The position numbers and the translations under genes were made by a program. From the NCBI RefSeq assembly GCF_000716875.1, contig NZ_JNWQ01000047.1, forward strand, positions 1-53,938: a stretch of 53,938 nt of DNA. The letters are read 5' to 3'. This document shows, piece by piece, positions 17,193 through 26,490 of the stretch. Source of the DNA: Streptomyces novaecaesareae (lineage in GTDB: Bacteria > Actinomycetota > Actinomycetes > Streptomycetales > Streptomycetaceae). The first letter of the stretch is position 1, and every line of letters begins with the position of its first letter. The notes beneath the pieces were generated by a model. It worked only from the letters and a program-made list of their open reading frames with translations, was not told where the DNA came from and searched no databases.

Positions 17193-17354
17193 ATGAGCAC
17201 CCAGAACCGCACCCCCCGTACCGGCCCGGCCGGCGCCACCGCCGCCTCCGGGCGCCACCGCAACCCGCTGAGCACCGCCGTCCGCAACGTCGGCATCGCG
17301 CTGGACACCGCCGCGCGCGTGATCTTCCTCGGGCGCGACGGTGTCCGTTACTGA
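17193..17354 (+). CDS. Small basic hypothetical protein (53 aa)
   Basis: This 53-residue peptide begins with a Thr/Ala/Gly-rich basic stretch and ends with a likely amphipathic helix, NVGIALDTAARVIFLGRDG. Codon use is as GC-biased as in neighbouring genes. A TACCGT box 7 nt before the ATG fits a leaderless transcript. I do not recognise a domain. It sits between the divergent HelD-like gene and the convergent XPB gene. The upstream 290 nt hold only its putative promoter and that of the helicase. Confidence 0.6.
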   Translation: MSTQNRTPRTGPAGATAASGRHRNPLSTAVRNVGIALDTAARVIFLGRDGVRY

Positions 17355-17366
17355 GCGTTCCCGCGG

Positions 17367-19004
17367 TTACAGCACGTCGTCCGCGTCGATGATGCGGTAC
17401 GCGTAGCCCTGCTCGGCCAGGAAGCGCTGCCGGTGGGCGGCGAAGTCCTGGTCCACGGTGTCCCGGGCGACCACCGAGTAGAAGTGGGCCGCATGGCCGT
17501 CCGCCTTGGGGCGCAGCACGCGGCCGAGGCGCTGGGCCTCCTCCTGGCGGGAGCCGAAGGTCCCGGAGACCTGGATGGCCACCGTGGCCTCGGGCAGGTC
17601 GATCGAGAAGTTCGCGACCTTGGAGACCACCAGGACGCTGATCTCCTTGTTGCGGAAGGCGTCGAAGAGCTTCTCGCGCTGGGCGTTGCTGGTCTCGCCC
17701 TTGATCACCGGGGCGTCCAGGGCCTCGCCGAGTTCGTCCAGCTGGTCGATGTACTGGCCGATGATCAGCGTCTGGTCCTTCTCGTGCTTCTTGACCAGCG
17801 CCTCCACCACCCGCCGCTTGGTCGCCGTGGTGGCGCAGTAGCGGTAGCGCTCCTCCGGTTCGGCGGTCGCGTAGGCGAGCCGCTCGGAGTCGGTCAGGGT
17901 GACCCGCACCTCGCAGCAGTCGGCGGGCGCGATGTAGCCCTGCGCCTCGATCTCCTTCCAGGGCGCGTCGAAGCGCTTGGGGCCGATCAGGCTGAACACG
18001 TCGCCCTCGCGGCCGTCCTCGCGCACCAGCGTGGCGGTCAGGCCGAGCCGGCGGCGGGCCTGGAGGTCGGCGGTGAACTTGAACACCGGGGCCGGCAGCA
18101 GGTGCACCTCGTCGTAGACCACCAGGCCCCAGTTGCGGGCGTCGAACAGCTCCAGGTGCGCGTAGACGCCCTTCCGCTTGGTGGTCATCACCTGGTAGGT
18201 GGCGATGGTGACCGGGCGGATCTCCTTCTTCGTGCCGCTGTACTCGCCGACCTCGTCCTCGGTGAGCGAGGTGCGCTTGACCAGCTCGTGCTTCCACTGG
18301 CGGGCCGAGACCGTGTTGGTGACCAGGATCAGCGTGGTCGACTTGGCGTGCGCCATCGCGGCCGCGCCGACCAGCGTCTTGCCGGCGCCGCAGGGCAGCA
18401 CGACGACGCCGGAGCCGCCGTGCCAGAAGCCCTCGACGGCCTGTGCCTGGTACGGGCGCAGCTGCCAGCCGTCCTCGTCCAGGTCGATCGGGTGCGCCTC
18501 GCCGTCCACGTACCCGGCGAAGTCCTCGGCGGGCCAGCCGAGCTTGAGCAGCACCTGCTTGATCTGCCCGCGCTCGGAGGGGTGCACCACCACGGTGTCC
18601 GGGTCGACCCGGGCGCCGACCAGCGGGGCGATCTTCTTGGAGCGCAGCACCTCCTCCAGCACCGGCCGGTCGGTGGTGGCGAGCACCAGCCCGTGCGTCG
18701 GGTGCTTGAGCAGCTGCAGCCGGCCGTAGCGGCCCATGGTGTCGGCCACGTCCACCAGCAGCGCGTGCGGCACCGGGTAGCGGGAGTACTTCACCAGGGC
18801 GTCGACGACCTGCTCGGCGTCGTGCCCGGCCGCCCGGGCGTTCCACAGCCCGAGCGGGGTCACCCGGTACGTGTGCACGTGCTCGGGTGCCCGCTCCAGC
18901 TCGGCGAACGGTGCGATGGCGCGACGGCAGTCGGCGGCCTTGGGGTGGTCGATCTCCAGGAGGAGAGTTTTGTCGCTCTGGACGATGAGCGGTCCGTCGT
19001 TCAC
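17367..19004 (-). CDS. XPB/Rad25-like DNA repair helicase
   Basis: This 545-residue superfamily 2 helicase matches bacterial XPB. The N-terminal ~180 residues form the damage-recognition-like region. QLRPYQAQAVEGFW precedes Walker A PCGAGKT. Motif II is YDEVHLL, motif III GLTATLVREDG includes the XPB-type RED triad, and motif VI is QEEAQRLGRVLRPK. XPB is a 3'-5' DNA unwinding ATPase; its repair role in bacteria is poorly defined. The GTG at 19004 follows GGAGGG. A related XPB-associated gene lies two genes further on the same strand, an arrangement that recalls Rv0861c-Rv0862c of mycobacteria. Confidence 0.93.
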   Translation of the reverse strand: MNDGPLIVQSDKTLLLEIDHPKAADCRRAIAPFAELERAPEHVHTYRVTPLGLWNARAAGHDAEQVVDALVKYSRYPVPHALLVDVADTMGRYGRLQLLKHPTHGLVLATTDRPVLEEVLRSKKIAPLVGARVDPDTVVVHPSERGQIKQVLLKLGWPAEDFAGYVDGEAHPIDLDEDGWQLRPYQAQAVEGFWHGGSGVVVLPCGAGKTLVGAAAMAHAKSTTLILVTNTVSARQWKHELVKRTSLTEDEVGEYSGTKKEIRPVTIATYQVMTTKRKGVYAHLELFDARNWGLVVYDEVHLLPAPVFKFTADLQARRRLGLTATLVREDGREGDVFSLIGPKRFDAPWKEIEAQGYIAPADCCEVRVTLTDSERLAYATAEPEERYRYCATTATKRRVVEALVKKHEKDQTLIIGQYIDQLDELGEALDAPVIKGETSNAQREKLFDAFRNKEISVLVVSKVANFSIDLPEATVAIQVSGTFGSRQEEAQRLGRVLRPKADGHAAHFYSVVARDTVDQDFAAHRQRFLAEQGYAYRIIDADDVL

Positions 19005-19086
19005 GCGGGGGAGCCCTCCACTGGCTGACAGGGTGGTTTGACGCAGACCCTCCAGTGTCGCGCATTCCGCGGAGAACCGGGACGGG

Positions 19087-19491
19087 CTACTTCCACTCGT
19101 GGAGCTTGCCGGTGGACGTGCCGTCCGGGGCGGCGTCGAACTCGAAGACGCCGACGACGCCGTTGAGCCGTTCCAGCTGTGGGGCGGTGGTGGAGAAGAA
19201 GATCGCGCCGCGGTACTGGACGACGCCTCCCTCGGCGAAGTGGCCGAGGCCGCTGCCGTGCCAGGTGACGGTCTGGCCGTCGGCGGTCATGTCGACGCCC
19301 TGCCCCTCGCCGAACAGCGTGCCGTCGGCGCGCAGTTCGGTCTCGTACGTGCCGAAGCCGGAGACCTCGACGCCGAAGTAGCTGCCGGTGCCCTCGAACG
19401 ACACCTCGACGACCGCGTGTCCCTCACCGGCCGCGAGGACCCGTCGGCCGGTGTCCTTGCCGTTGACCTCGCCGATCAGTTCACCGAGCAT
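19087..19491 (-). CDS. Hypothetical beta-rich protein
   Basis: This 134-residue protein has alternating beta-prone segments (HAVVEVSFEGTGSYFGVEV, TYETELRADGTLFGEGQG, QTVTWHGSGLGHFAEGG, QYRGAIFFSTTAPQLERLNG, VVGVFEFDA). The short repeating strands suggest a beta-barrel, lipocalin or allene-oxide-cyclase-like fold. I do not recognise a named family with confidence and no catalytic motif is evident. The ATG at 19491 is preceded by GAGGAGG at ideal spacing. No signal peptide is seen, so it is cytoplasmic. Confidence 0.7.
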   Translation of the reverse strand: MLGELIGEVNGKDTGRRVLAAGEGHAVVEVSFEGTGSYFGVEVSGFGTYETELRADGTLFGEGQGVDMTADGQTVTWHGSGLGHFAEGGVVQYRGAIFFSTTAPQLERLNGVVGVFEFDAAPDGTSTGKLHEWK

Positions 19492-19596
19492 GATGCCTCC
19501 TCTGGGAACCCCCCTGTCCTTCCGGACTACGCCGCGTCCCGGGGTGGCGCAACCGCACGCCGGTGACCGGCGGGCGCCTCGCTCGTTGAGCCGGTC

Positions 19597-19848
19597 ATGA
19601 ACAAGTCGAAGCGCGTTCTCACCGCCCTCGCCCTGATGGGCACGGCCTTCGCGGCCACCGCCTCCTCGGCCGGCTCCGCCCACGCCCTCGCGGGCATCGG
19701 CGAGGGGCCCGGCGGCCTGCTCGCGGCGCCCGGATTCCTGATCGCCGACCAGGTCGGCGGCGGCTCGCTGCCGATCGGGCAGGGGGAGATCGGCAGCCTG
19801 GCGGACAAGGCGGTCCAGGAGAAGATGAAGGAGTCGAAGGGGCACTGA
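19597..19848 (+). CDS. Small secreted protein
   Basis: This 83-residue protein has a clear Sec signal peptide: a basic start (MNKSKR), a hydrophobic core (VLTALALMGTAFAATASSAG) and a likely cleavage after SAHA near residue 30. The mature part is ~53 residues, Gly-rich (GIGEGPGGLLAAPGF, then GGGSLPIGQGEIG), and ends in a charged helix. It has none of the chaplin or rodlin residues, so a surface role is only a guess. It is transcribed alone, away from the genes on each side. Confidence 0.7.
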   Translation: MNKSKRVLTALALMGTAFAATASSAGSAHALAGIGEGPGGLLAAPGFLIADQVGGGSLPIGQGEIGSLADKAVQEKMKESKGH

Positions 19849-19863
19849 CGCCCACTCGCCTGC

Positions 19864-22365
19864 CTACTCGTCGAGTTCGGCGACGCCGGTGATGCGGTGC
19901 AGGGCGAAGGTGCGGAGTTCGTCGGCGTGGTGGTCGAAGGCGGTGACGAAGCCGCCTTCGACCTTGACCGGGTCGATGATGCGCTGGCTGGCGATGCCCT
20001 CGGCGTTGAGGTAGCCGATCCACATCCGCTCGCCGAGGAGGACGGCGGTCTGGAGGGCGGCCAGGGTCTCGGCGGCGGCGGTGCGGGGGAGGTGGCGCGG
20101 GTCGGCGGTGGGCTCGCGGCGGCTGGCGGTGGCGGCGCGGTCGCCGGCCCGGATGGCCTTGATGGCGGCGGCGAGGAGGGTGTCGTCGGGGGTGGGCGGG
20201 CCGTCGGGGACGGGGACGGGCGCCGTCCGGGGCGGGGTGCGGTGGCTGTCCGGGCGGGTGATCAGCATGTCGCCCTCGGCGGATTCGGCGGCCGGGGCGT
20301 AGCCCATCGTGCGCAGCGTGGCGAGCAGGACGTCCGGGGCGGCCTGGGAGGCGAGGACGGTGGGCGCGAGCAGCCGTAGCCGCAGGTCGGCGGAGCGGCG
20401 GTCGGCGAGCACCTCGTTCAGCAGGGACGGGTCGTCGCAGCGCAGGTAGGAGGAGGCGGCGCCGACCCGCAGGATGCCGTGCCGGCGGGCGATGTCGTCG
20501 ATCAGGTAGGTGAGCGGCTGCGGGACGGGCGTACGGCTGTGCTGCTCCAGGAAGGTCCGCAGGTCGGCGGCGGTGCGTCCGGCGTCGAGGGCGCGGCGGA
20601 CGGACGCCGGGGTGAAGCGGTAGACGGTGGCGCCGCCCTTGGACTCGATGTCGGCGCAGAGCGCGAGGGCGTGGGCGAGCGGGGTGAGCAGCGGGCCGGG
20701 GGCGACGGCGGTGAGGTCCGGCTGGAGGATCACGTGGTCGAGCGGCTGCGGGAGCAGCGGGGCGAGCACCTCGGCCGGGTCGGCCTCGGCGGTGAGCAGG
20801 GCGCGGGCGGGGGCGGCGAGGGCGCCGCGGCCGGTGATGCCGAGGAGTTCGGCCTCGTCGAGGGTCCAGGCGGTGAGCTCGTCGCGCAGGTCGCGGCCGT
20901 CCGGGCCGGTCGGGCCGCCGCGCAGCGGGCGCTGCCAGCGCAGGGCGGGGAGCAGTTCCTCGGCGGTGGCCGGGGTGCCGGGCGGCAGTTCGGCGAGCAG
21001 GGCGAGTGCGGCGCGGCGGACGGACGGGGCGAGGGTGCGGTCGAGTTCGGGGCCGAGGGCGGCGCGCGGCTTGCCCTTGCCGTCGGGGGTGCCGGCGAGG
21101 GCGGGGACGCGGGTGGCGGCGAGCCAGGCGGTGGCGAGGACGGACCAGCGTTCGGCGGTGTCCAGTTGGAGCCAGCTGTCGTACCCGGGGGTGGGGGCCC
21201 ACCGTTCGTCCACTTCGCCGTCGGGGGCCAGCAGGCCCGCGGTGTAGGCGAGTTCGAGCCAGAAGGCGGTCTGCTGCTCGGTGGTCTCCAGGGCCTGGGC
21301 GGCGCGCTTGAGGTCGCGGACGCCGAGGCCGCCGGCGCGCAGGGTGAGCGGCGGGGTGAGGCCCCAGCCGTCCAGCAGTTCCTCGACGGTCTTGACGGCG
21401 GTGTGCGCCTGGCCGGCCGCGGCGCCGTCCACAGCCTGTGGATCGCGCGGGGCGGCGGCGGGCGCGGGCTCGGGCTGGACGGGTTCGACGGTGCGGTGGC
21501 TGCGGCCGCCGCGCAGGTGCAGGGCGAGTTCGCGGGGCAGGACGACGCTGCCGGGGCTGGTGGGCAGCAGCAGGCCGCGGGCGAGCAGCCACTCGACGGG
21601 GCTCTGCGCGTCCTCGGCGGTGACCGGGCGGGCGGCGTCCGGGACGGTGCCGGTGGGCGGGCCCCAGACCAGCCGGTCCAGCAGCCGCAGCGCGGGCTCG
21701 GGGGCGGTGTCGAGCAGCGCGGCGCAGCGGGCGCGGTCGGTGAGCAGCGCGGTGAGCGCGGCGACGGCGGTGACCGGGTCCGGGGTGGCGGCCTGGCCGG
21801 CCGAGGCGAGCAGTTGTTGCAGCCGGGCCGGGGACATGCCGATGGTGGCGTCGGCGAGGGTCGGGCCGAGGCCGGTGCGGCCGGGGTTGGCGGCGGTCGG
21901 GGCGAGCGCCTCGCGGACGGCGAGGACCAGCCGCAGGCCGTTGTCGGGGCCCCAGAGCAGCGCCCGGTCGCGCAGGGTGGCGATCGCGCGGGGCAGCGCG
22001 GTGGCGACGGCGGACCGGTCGGCCGGGGTCAGCGGGGTGGCCCCGGGGTGCGGCTTGACCTTGGCCGGGCCGGTCAGCAGGGTGCGCACGGTGGCCGTGG
22101 AGGTGCCGTCCGGGGCGGTGGCCAGCGCCTCGGCGACCTGCAGGGTGAACCGGTCGAGCCGCTCCAGGGCGCGCAGGGCGGAGGCTCGCGAGGAGAGCCG
22201 GGCGGACAGCTGGGTGAGGTCGCCGGGGACGGGGTTCAGCAGGTCGGGGCGGGACCGGAGCAGGGCGGCGAGCGCGTCGTCGGGACGGGCGCGCAGCTCC
22301 TCGGCGAGCGTGCGCGGGCCGGTGGCGGACCTGGCCCGGCGTTGGGGGCCCTGCTGTGTGGTCAT
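19864..22365 (-). CDS. Helicase-associated (XPB/Ssl2-like domain) protein
   Basis: This 833-residue protein lacks Walker motifs. The N-terminus has a repeated helical region (ELRARPDDALAALLRSRPDLL, then LERLDRFTLQVAEAL) typical of actinobacterial proteins with a helicase C-terminal-like domain (Helicase_C_3 / Rv0862c type). Near the middle is LDHVILQPDLTAVAPGPL, and DIARRHGILRVGAASSYLRCDD follows. The C-terminal WYL-like segment reads MWIGYLNAEGIASQRIIDPVKVEGGFVTAFDH. Such proteins are encoded beside XPB in many actinomycetes and may be its partner or regulator. A TAACCT box 7 nt before the ATG suggests a leaderless transcript. Confidence 0.8.
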   Translation of the reverse strand: MTTQQGPQRRARSATGPRTLAEELRARPDDALAALLRSRPDLLNPVPGDLTQLSARLSSRASALRALERLDRFTLQVAEALATAPDGTSTATVRTLLTGPAKVKPHPGATPLTPADRSAVATALPRAIATLRDRALLWGPDNGLRLVLAVREALAPTAANPGRTGLGPTLADATIGMSPARLQQLLASAGQAATPDPVTAVAALTALLTDRARCAALLDTAPEPALRLLDRLVWGPPTGTVPDAARPVTAEDAQSPVEWLLARGLLLPTSPGSVVLPRELALHLRGGRSHRTVEPVQPEPAPAAAPRDPQAVDGAAAGQAHTAVKTVEELLDGWGLTPPLTLRAGGLGVRDLKRAAQALETTEQQTAFWLELAYTAGLLAPDGEVDERWAPTPGYDSWLQLDTAERWSVLATAWLAATRVPALAGTPDGKGKPRAALGPELDRTLAPSVRRAALALLAELPPGTPATAEELLPALRWQRPLRGGPTGPDGRDLRDELTAWTLDEAELLGITGRGALAAPARALLTAEADPAEVLAPLLPQPLDHVILQPDLTAVAPGPLLTPLAHALALCADIESKGGATVYRFTPASVRRALDAGRTAADLRTFLEQHSRTPVPQPLTYLIDDIARRHGILRVGAASSYLRCDDPSLLNEVLADRRSADLRLRLLAPTVLASQAAPDVLLATLRTMGYAPAAESAEGDMLITRPDSHRTPPRTAPVPVPDGPPTPDDTLLAAAIKAIRAGDRAATASRREPTADPRHLPRTAAAETLAALQTAVLLGERMWIGYLNAEGIASQRIIDPVKVEGGFVTAFDHHADELRTFALHRITGVAELDE

Positions 22366-22372
22366 TCGACCT

Positions 22373-22378
22373 AGGTTA
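22373..22378 (-). promoter_or_regulatory. -10 box for leaderless helicase-associated gene
   Basis: TAACCT on the minus strand ends 7 nt before the ATG at 22365. Confidence 0.45.
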
Positions 22379-22536
22379 GTCGGGCTGGCGGACGGTGGGG
22401 TGTCCCTCGTGCCGCTCCGACCCGGCCGGTGGACTCGCGTGCGCGGGGGCCGGGTGGGTAGCGTCACGCCGAGGGCGGTTCGGTGGGCGGCCGTCGCACT
22501 CTCAGCAGACGGCGCGGGCGAGGCGGGGTGTCGGTG

Positions 22537-23511
22537 ATGACGGACGGCGAGTGGTGGCGCAAGAGCGGGCCGTGGAGCGATCGCTCGGGCGGCGCCCCGG
22601 AGGGCGGGGCCGCGCGGGGTGACGGCGCGGCGGCTCCGGGCCCGGCGGACGCTCCGGCCGCGCCCGCCGCGGGTGTCCCCGCCGTGCCCGCCGCGGACCC
22701 TGACAGCGTGTACGACCCGCCGGCGCCGAGTGCCGCCGGGATCCCGTCCGTCCCGCTGAACCCGCCGGACGCCGTCGCCGCCGGGGAGCGGGCCCCGGTG
22801 ATCCCGCCGCCGATGGTGAGCAGCACCGGGCCGTGGACCATGACGGTGTTCGACTTCTCCGACGGGCCGGAGCCCGCGCCGACGTCGATCCCCGAGCAGC
22901 GCGCGGCGGAGGAGGCCGCGCAGGCGGCCGCCCTGGCGGCGGCGCAGGCCGCGGCGGCCGCGCAGCCGGGGGCGGACCCGGCGAAGCCGAAGAAGTCGAT
23001 GTGGCCGAGGCTGGGGAAGGCCAAGGGGAACGCCAAGGGGAACGCGGGGGGCCGGGCGGCTCCCGGGGCCCCGGCTGCCCCGGCCGCCCCGGTGGGGGGC
23101 AAGGCGGCCGCTGCCGGGAAGGGCAAGGGCGGGGACGCCCGCAGACCGTCCCCGCTGATCCTGCTCTCCAGCACGCTGTTGGTCGGCGGCGCCGCCACGG
23201 GCTTCCTCCCGGCCATGCTGGCGGGCTGGGGCCTCGGCTACCTCTCCCGTCAACTCTCGGACCTGACGCGCAAGTTCGTGATCCTCGGGATCCCGCTGAT
23301 CACGATGAGCGCGACCACCCTGTACGCCATGCAGCAGGCCAAACAGGGCGGCGCCCACGGAGGCGGGGGCGGCGGCGGTCTGCAGTCCGGCAGCCCGCTG
23401 GGGCAGATCAGCTGGTCGGCGGCCCCGAACGTGCTGCGGGTGTCGGCGGTGATCTCCGCGGTGGTGCTGCTGCTGATCGCCATGCGCCGCCGCCCGCCGC
23501 AGCAGGGCTGA
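22537..23511 (+). CDS. Pro/Ala-rich membrane protein of unknown function
   Basis: The 324 residues divide into a long disordered N-terminal part (about 1-205), rich in Pro, Ala and Gly, and a C-terminal membrane part. The disordered part includes an Ala-rich helix (EQRAAEEAAQAAALAAAQ) and a Lys/Gly-rich linker. The C-terminal segments are LILLSSTLLVGGAATGFLPAML, LTRKFVILGIPLITMSATTLY and VLRVSAVISAVVLLLIAM. A poly-Gly run separates the last two. The ATG at 22537 is one of three in-frame starts (GTG 22528, GTG 22534). It is divergent from the helicase-associated gene. I cannot assign a function. Confidence 0.7.
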   Translation: MTDGEWWRKSGPWSDRSGGAPEGGAARGDGAAAPGPADAPAAPAAGVPAVPAADPDSVYDPPAPSAAGIPSVPLNPPDAVAAGERAPVIPPPMVSSTGPWTMTVFDFSDGPEPAPTSIPEQRAAEEAAQAAALAAAQAAAAAQPGADPAKPKKSMWPRLGKAKGNAKGNAGGRAAPGAPAAPAAPVGGKAAAAGKGKGGDARRPSPLILLSSTLLVGGAATGFLPAMLAGWGLGYLSRQLSDLTRKFVILGIPLITMSATTLYAMQQAKQGGAHGGGGGGGLQSGSPLGQISWSAAPNVLRVSAVISAVVLLLIAMRRRPPQQG

Positions 23512-23556
23512 GGCGGGCGGCGGAAGGCTGCTCGGGTGACGGCTACTTTGTGACGG

Positions 23557-26376
23557 CTACCTGTGGATGAAGTAGCCGTAGCTGTCCACGAGGGCGTGCG
23601 TGCTGCCGTTGTGGTTGTAGAGGTTGACGGTGCCGTCGGCGCCGACCGGGACGGTGGCATGGGTGGCCACGGTCTGGCCGGCGGCGAAGTTCACGGTGGA
23701 GACGTCGGGCCGGTCGGTGCCGCCCGGGTAGACGGCGAGGAAGCCGTCGGCGGTGGGCTCGGTGGCGGTGACATTGAGGACGGCGCCGGTCGCACCGGTC
23801 GGCAGCCCGCTGACCGCGAGGCTGCTGTACGGGCCGAGCTTGCCCGGGCTGACCCGGGTGTCGAGCATCCGGGTCGGGTCGGTGGCGACGAACAGGTGCT
23901 GACCGCTCGGGCCGTAGTAGCCGGAGAGGTCGGCGATGACGTGCAGGCTCCCCGCGTTGTTGCAGAACATGATGGTGCCGTCGTCCGCGATCTTGGTGAC
24001 GACCTGGTTGGACGTGGTTTGCCCGGCCTTGAAGTTGAGGTTCGAGCTGTTCATGCCGGAGCCGGAACCCACCATCAGGTGGCCGTCCTGGTCGGGCTCG
24101 GTGGCGGTGACGTTGAGGACGACGCTGGTCGCGTCGTTCGGGACACCGTTGACGCCACGGACCTGGAGCTTGGTCAGCGGAACCGGCCAGGGGGTGTTGC
24201 ACAGCGAGCTGACCTTGCCGGCCGGGACGCCGGTGCCGGTCCGGGAGTCCATGATGCGCTTCGGCTGCAGCGGTGCGTAGAGGTCCGTGGAGCGCGGGGT
24301 GTACTCGCCCTCGATGTCGATCACGAGGTCCACGGCCGCGCCGCCCGGGGCGTTCCAGACGGCGATCTTGAAGTCGTTGCCGACCGGGACGGTGACCAGG
24401 TTGGGGATGGCCGCCCCCGGGACGTAGTTGAGGTTGGAGCTCTCCGGCCGGGGCCGGTCGTTCGGGCCCAGGCTCAGGAAGCCCTGTCCCTCGGCGTTGA
24501 CCGCGGTGACGTTGACGACGACTGCGGTGGCGTCCCAGCTGACCGGCCAGTACTGGTTCTTGAGGTCGATGGTGAGCTTCTGGCCGGGGGTGAGCTTGGG
24601 CGTGCCGTAGCCCGGCTGCCGGGTGTCCAGGGCCCGCTGGCCGCTGTAGCTGTCGAAGCCGGCGGGCTTGGTGATCACAGCCACCTTCTGGGACGCGGTG
24701 GCCTGCTGGCCGCCGCTGTTGGTGAAGGTGAGGGTCGCGGTGTAGTCGCCCGGGCGCGGGTAGTTGTGCTGGATGCCCTTCTGCAGGGACGTGAGGTCCG
24801 TACCGGAGCCGTCGCCGAAGTCGAGCCGCACCTTGTTGACGGGCCAGGAGCTGGTGGAGGGGAGGGTGTCGAACTCGTATCCGAGCGGACCGCAGGAGTA
24901 CGGGGCCGAGCACGGCTTCACCGTGAACGCGGCCTTGGGTTCGGCGGGTTCGGAGACCGTGATCGTCCTGTCCGAGACGGCGGGAAAGGTGAGCCCCTCG
25001 GGGCTGGTCACCGTCAGCGTGGTGGAGAACGTCCCGGCCCGGGCGTAGGTGTGGTCGGCGGTCGGCTGGGTGGTGACGACGGGGGCCGTGCCGTCGCCGA
25101 AGTCGAAGCTGTAGGAGAGGGCGGCCGGCCAGTTCTGGACGAGGGTGGCCTTGGCGGTCACCGGCCTCGGGTACGGGCCGTACTCGCCGGTGAAGTGGAC
25201 CTCCTGCTGGGTGACGACCTGCCGCTCGACCGCCCCCCGGTCGCGGATGCCGCTGCCCGTACCGGTGTTGGCGACGCCCGGGTCGTCGGAGGGGGAGTTG
25301 CCGTAGTAGTCGGTGGGGAGGATGCCCGGCGCGTCGGCGTCGGCGGAGTCGATGGCGGGGGAGCCCTGGTCGGGCCCGTTGCTGATGTGCGGGTTGCCCG
25401 CGAGGTCGTGCGCGCCCTGGCCGGTGGCGGAGCGCAGCTCGGCGGGGCCGGGGTAGGACTGGCCGTTCCACAGGTACGGGACGCGGCCGGTCGGCAGGCC
25501 GGGGTCGACGAGGTTGTAGTCCAGGCCGGTGCCCGGCACCGCCGCCGGGGAGACCTGGATCGCCGGGGCGGGCTCCATGCCGGTGCACGCGAACGCGCTG
25601 CCGGTGACGATGTTGTTGCGGACGGCGGAGCCGGTGGCGGCGCCGTTCAGCAGGATGCCCGAACCGCAGCTGTTGAGGACGGAGTTGGACGTCACCAGCG
25701 TGCCGGGGGCGTCGCCCACCACGATTCCGCTGGTGTCGGATCCGGTGATGTAGTTGGTGGACACGACCGTGTCGCGGATGCCGGCCTCGATCTGGACGGC
25801 GGCGGTGTGCGCGGCGTTGACGGAGTTGCGGCTCACGGTCACGTGGTCGCTCGCGCCGGTGACGCGGATCTCCGGCTCGGGCCCGAACGCCCGGGCCATG
25901 TACAGGTGGTCGATCGTGACGCGGGAGGAATCGGCGACCACGACCGGGGAGGTGTTGGCATGGACGCCGAAGCCGTGGATCACGACGTCCGTGGCGCCCT
26001 TGACGGTGAACGCGGGGGTGCCGCTCCCCTGGACGTAGGCCCCGAAGCCCTGCGTGCGCGGGTCGCCCGTGGTGCCGGTGGTGAAGGTGATCGGCTTCCC
26101 GGGAGCGCCCGATCGGTTGATCAGCACCGACTCCGTGTAGGCCCAGTCATTGCGGACCACCACGGTCTGGCCCGGCCGGACGATCTTCGCGGCCGCGGAG
26201 ATCGTGCAGAGTGGTAGGGCCGTGGAGGCGGGACCGGTGTCCGAGCAGGCGACCGAGTTGTCGACGGTGAGCTGGTCACCGGGGGCGTCCGCCGCGGCCG
26301 CGAACGGCACGGGCAGGACGACTGCGGCGAGCAGGGCCGAAGTACCCGCCAGCGCGGCGAGCCTTCCGACGTTCAT
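23557..26376 (-). CDS. Secreted right-handed beta-helix / PKD protein with three C-terminal repeats
   Basis: This 939-residue extracellular protein begins with a signal peptide (cleaved near residue 28, after FAAAA). Residues ~30-370 form a parallel beta-helix with recurrent short strands (VTIDHLYMARAF, VTVSRNSVNAAHTAAVQI, SGILLNGAATGSAVRNNIVTG), as in pectate lyase or surface-adhesin folds. Two PKD domains follow, marked by FDFGDGTAPVV and LDFGDGSGTDL. The C-terminus has three ~110-135-residue repeats (about 565-698, 699-827, 828-939). Each has an LDTR/MDSR box, an NVTATEP-type strand and a G-Y/E-Y end. No catalytic residues stand out; carbohydrate or cell-wall binding is likely. GGAGGA precedes the ATG. 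Confidence 0.85.
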   Translation of the reverse strand: MNVGRLAALAGTSALLAAVVLPVPFAAAADAPGDQLTVDNSVACSDTGPASTALPLCTISAAAKIVRPGQTVVVRNDWAYTESVLINRSGAPGKPITFTTGTTGDPRTQGFGAYVQGSGTPAFTVKGATDVVIHGFGVHANTSPVVVADSSRVTIDHLYMARAFGPEPEIRVTGASDHVTVSRNSVNAAHTAAVQIEAGIRDTVVSTNYITGSDTSGIVVGDAPGTLVTSNSVLNSCGSGILLNGAATGSAVRNNIVTGSAFACTGMEPAPAIQVSPAAVPGTGLDYNLVDPGLPTGRVPYLWNGQSYPGPAELRSATGQGAHDLAGNPHISNGPDQGSPAIDSADADAPGILPTDYYGNSPSDDPGVANTGTGSGIRDRGAVERQVVTQQEVHFTGEYGPYPRPVTAKATLVQNWPAALSYSFDFGDGTAPVVTTQPTADHTYARAGTFSTTLTVTSPEGLTFPAVSDRTITVSEPAEPKAAFTVKPCSAPYSCGPLGYEFDTLPSTSSWPVNKVRLDFGDGSGTDLTSLQKGIQHNYPRPGDYTATLTFTNSGGQQATASQKVAVITKPAGFDSYSGQRALDTRQPGYGTPKLTPGQKLTIDLKNQYWPVSWDATAVVVNVTAVNAEGQGFLSLGPNDRPRPESSNLNYVPGAAIPNLVTVPVGNDFKIAVWNAPGGAAVDLVIDIEGEYTPRSTDLYAPLQPKRIMDSRTGTGVPAGKVSSLCNTPWPVPLTKLQVRGVNGVPNDATSVVLNVTATEPDQDGHLMVGSGSGMNSSNLNFKAGQTTSNQVVTKIADDGTIMFCNNAGSLHVIADLSGYYGPSGQHLFVATDPTRMLDTRVSPGKLGPYSSLAVSGLPTGATGAVLNVTATEPTADGFLAVYPGGTDRPDVSTVNFAAGQTVATHATVPVGADGTVNLYNHNGSTHALVDSYGYFIHR

Positions 26377-26490
26377 GAGTGGATTCCTCCGAAGGGAGCG
26401 GCCCGTGACAGGCGTTGTGGACGACCGGTGAAGTCGTACGGGGGAATCCTGTCCGACCGTTGTCGAACTGTCACGCGAGTACCGGGCGGC

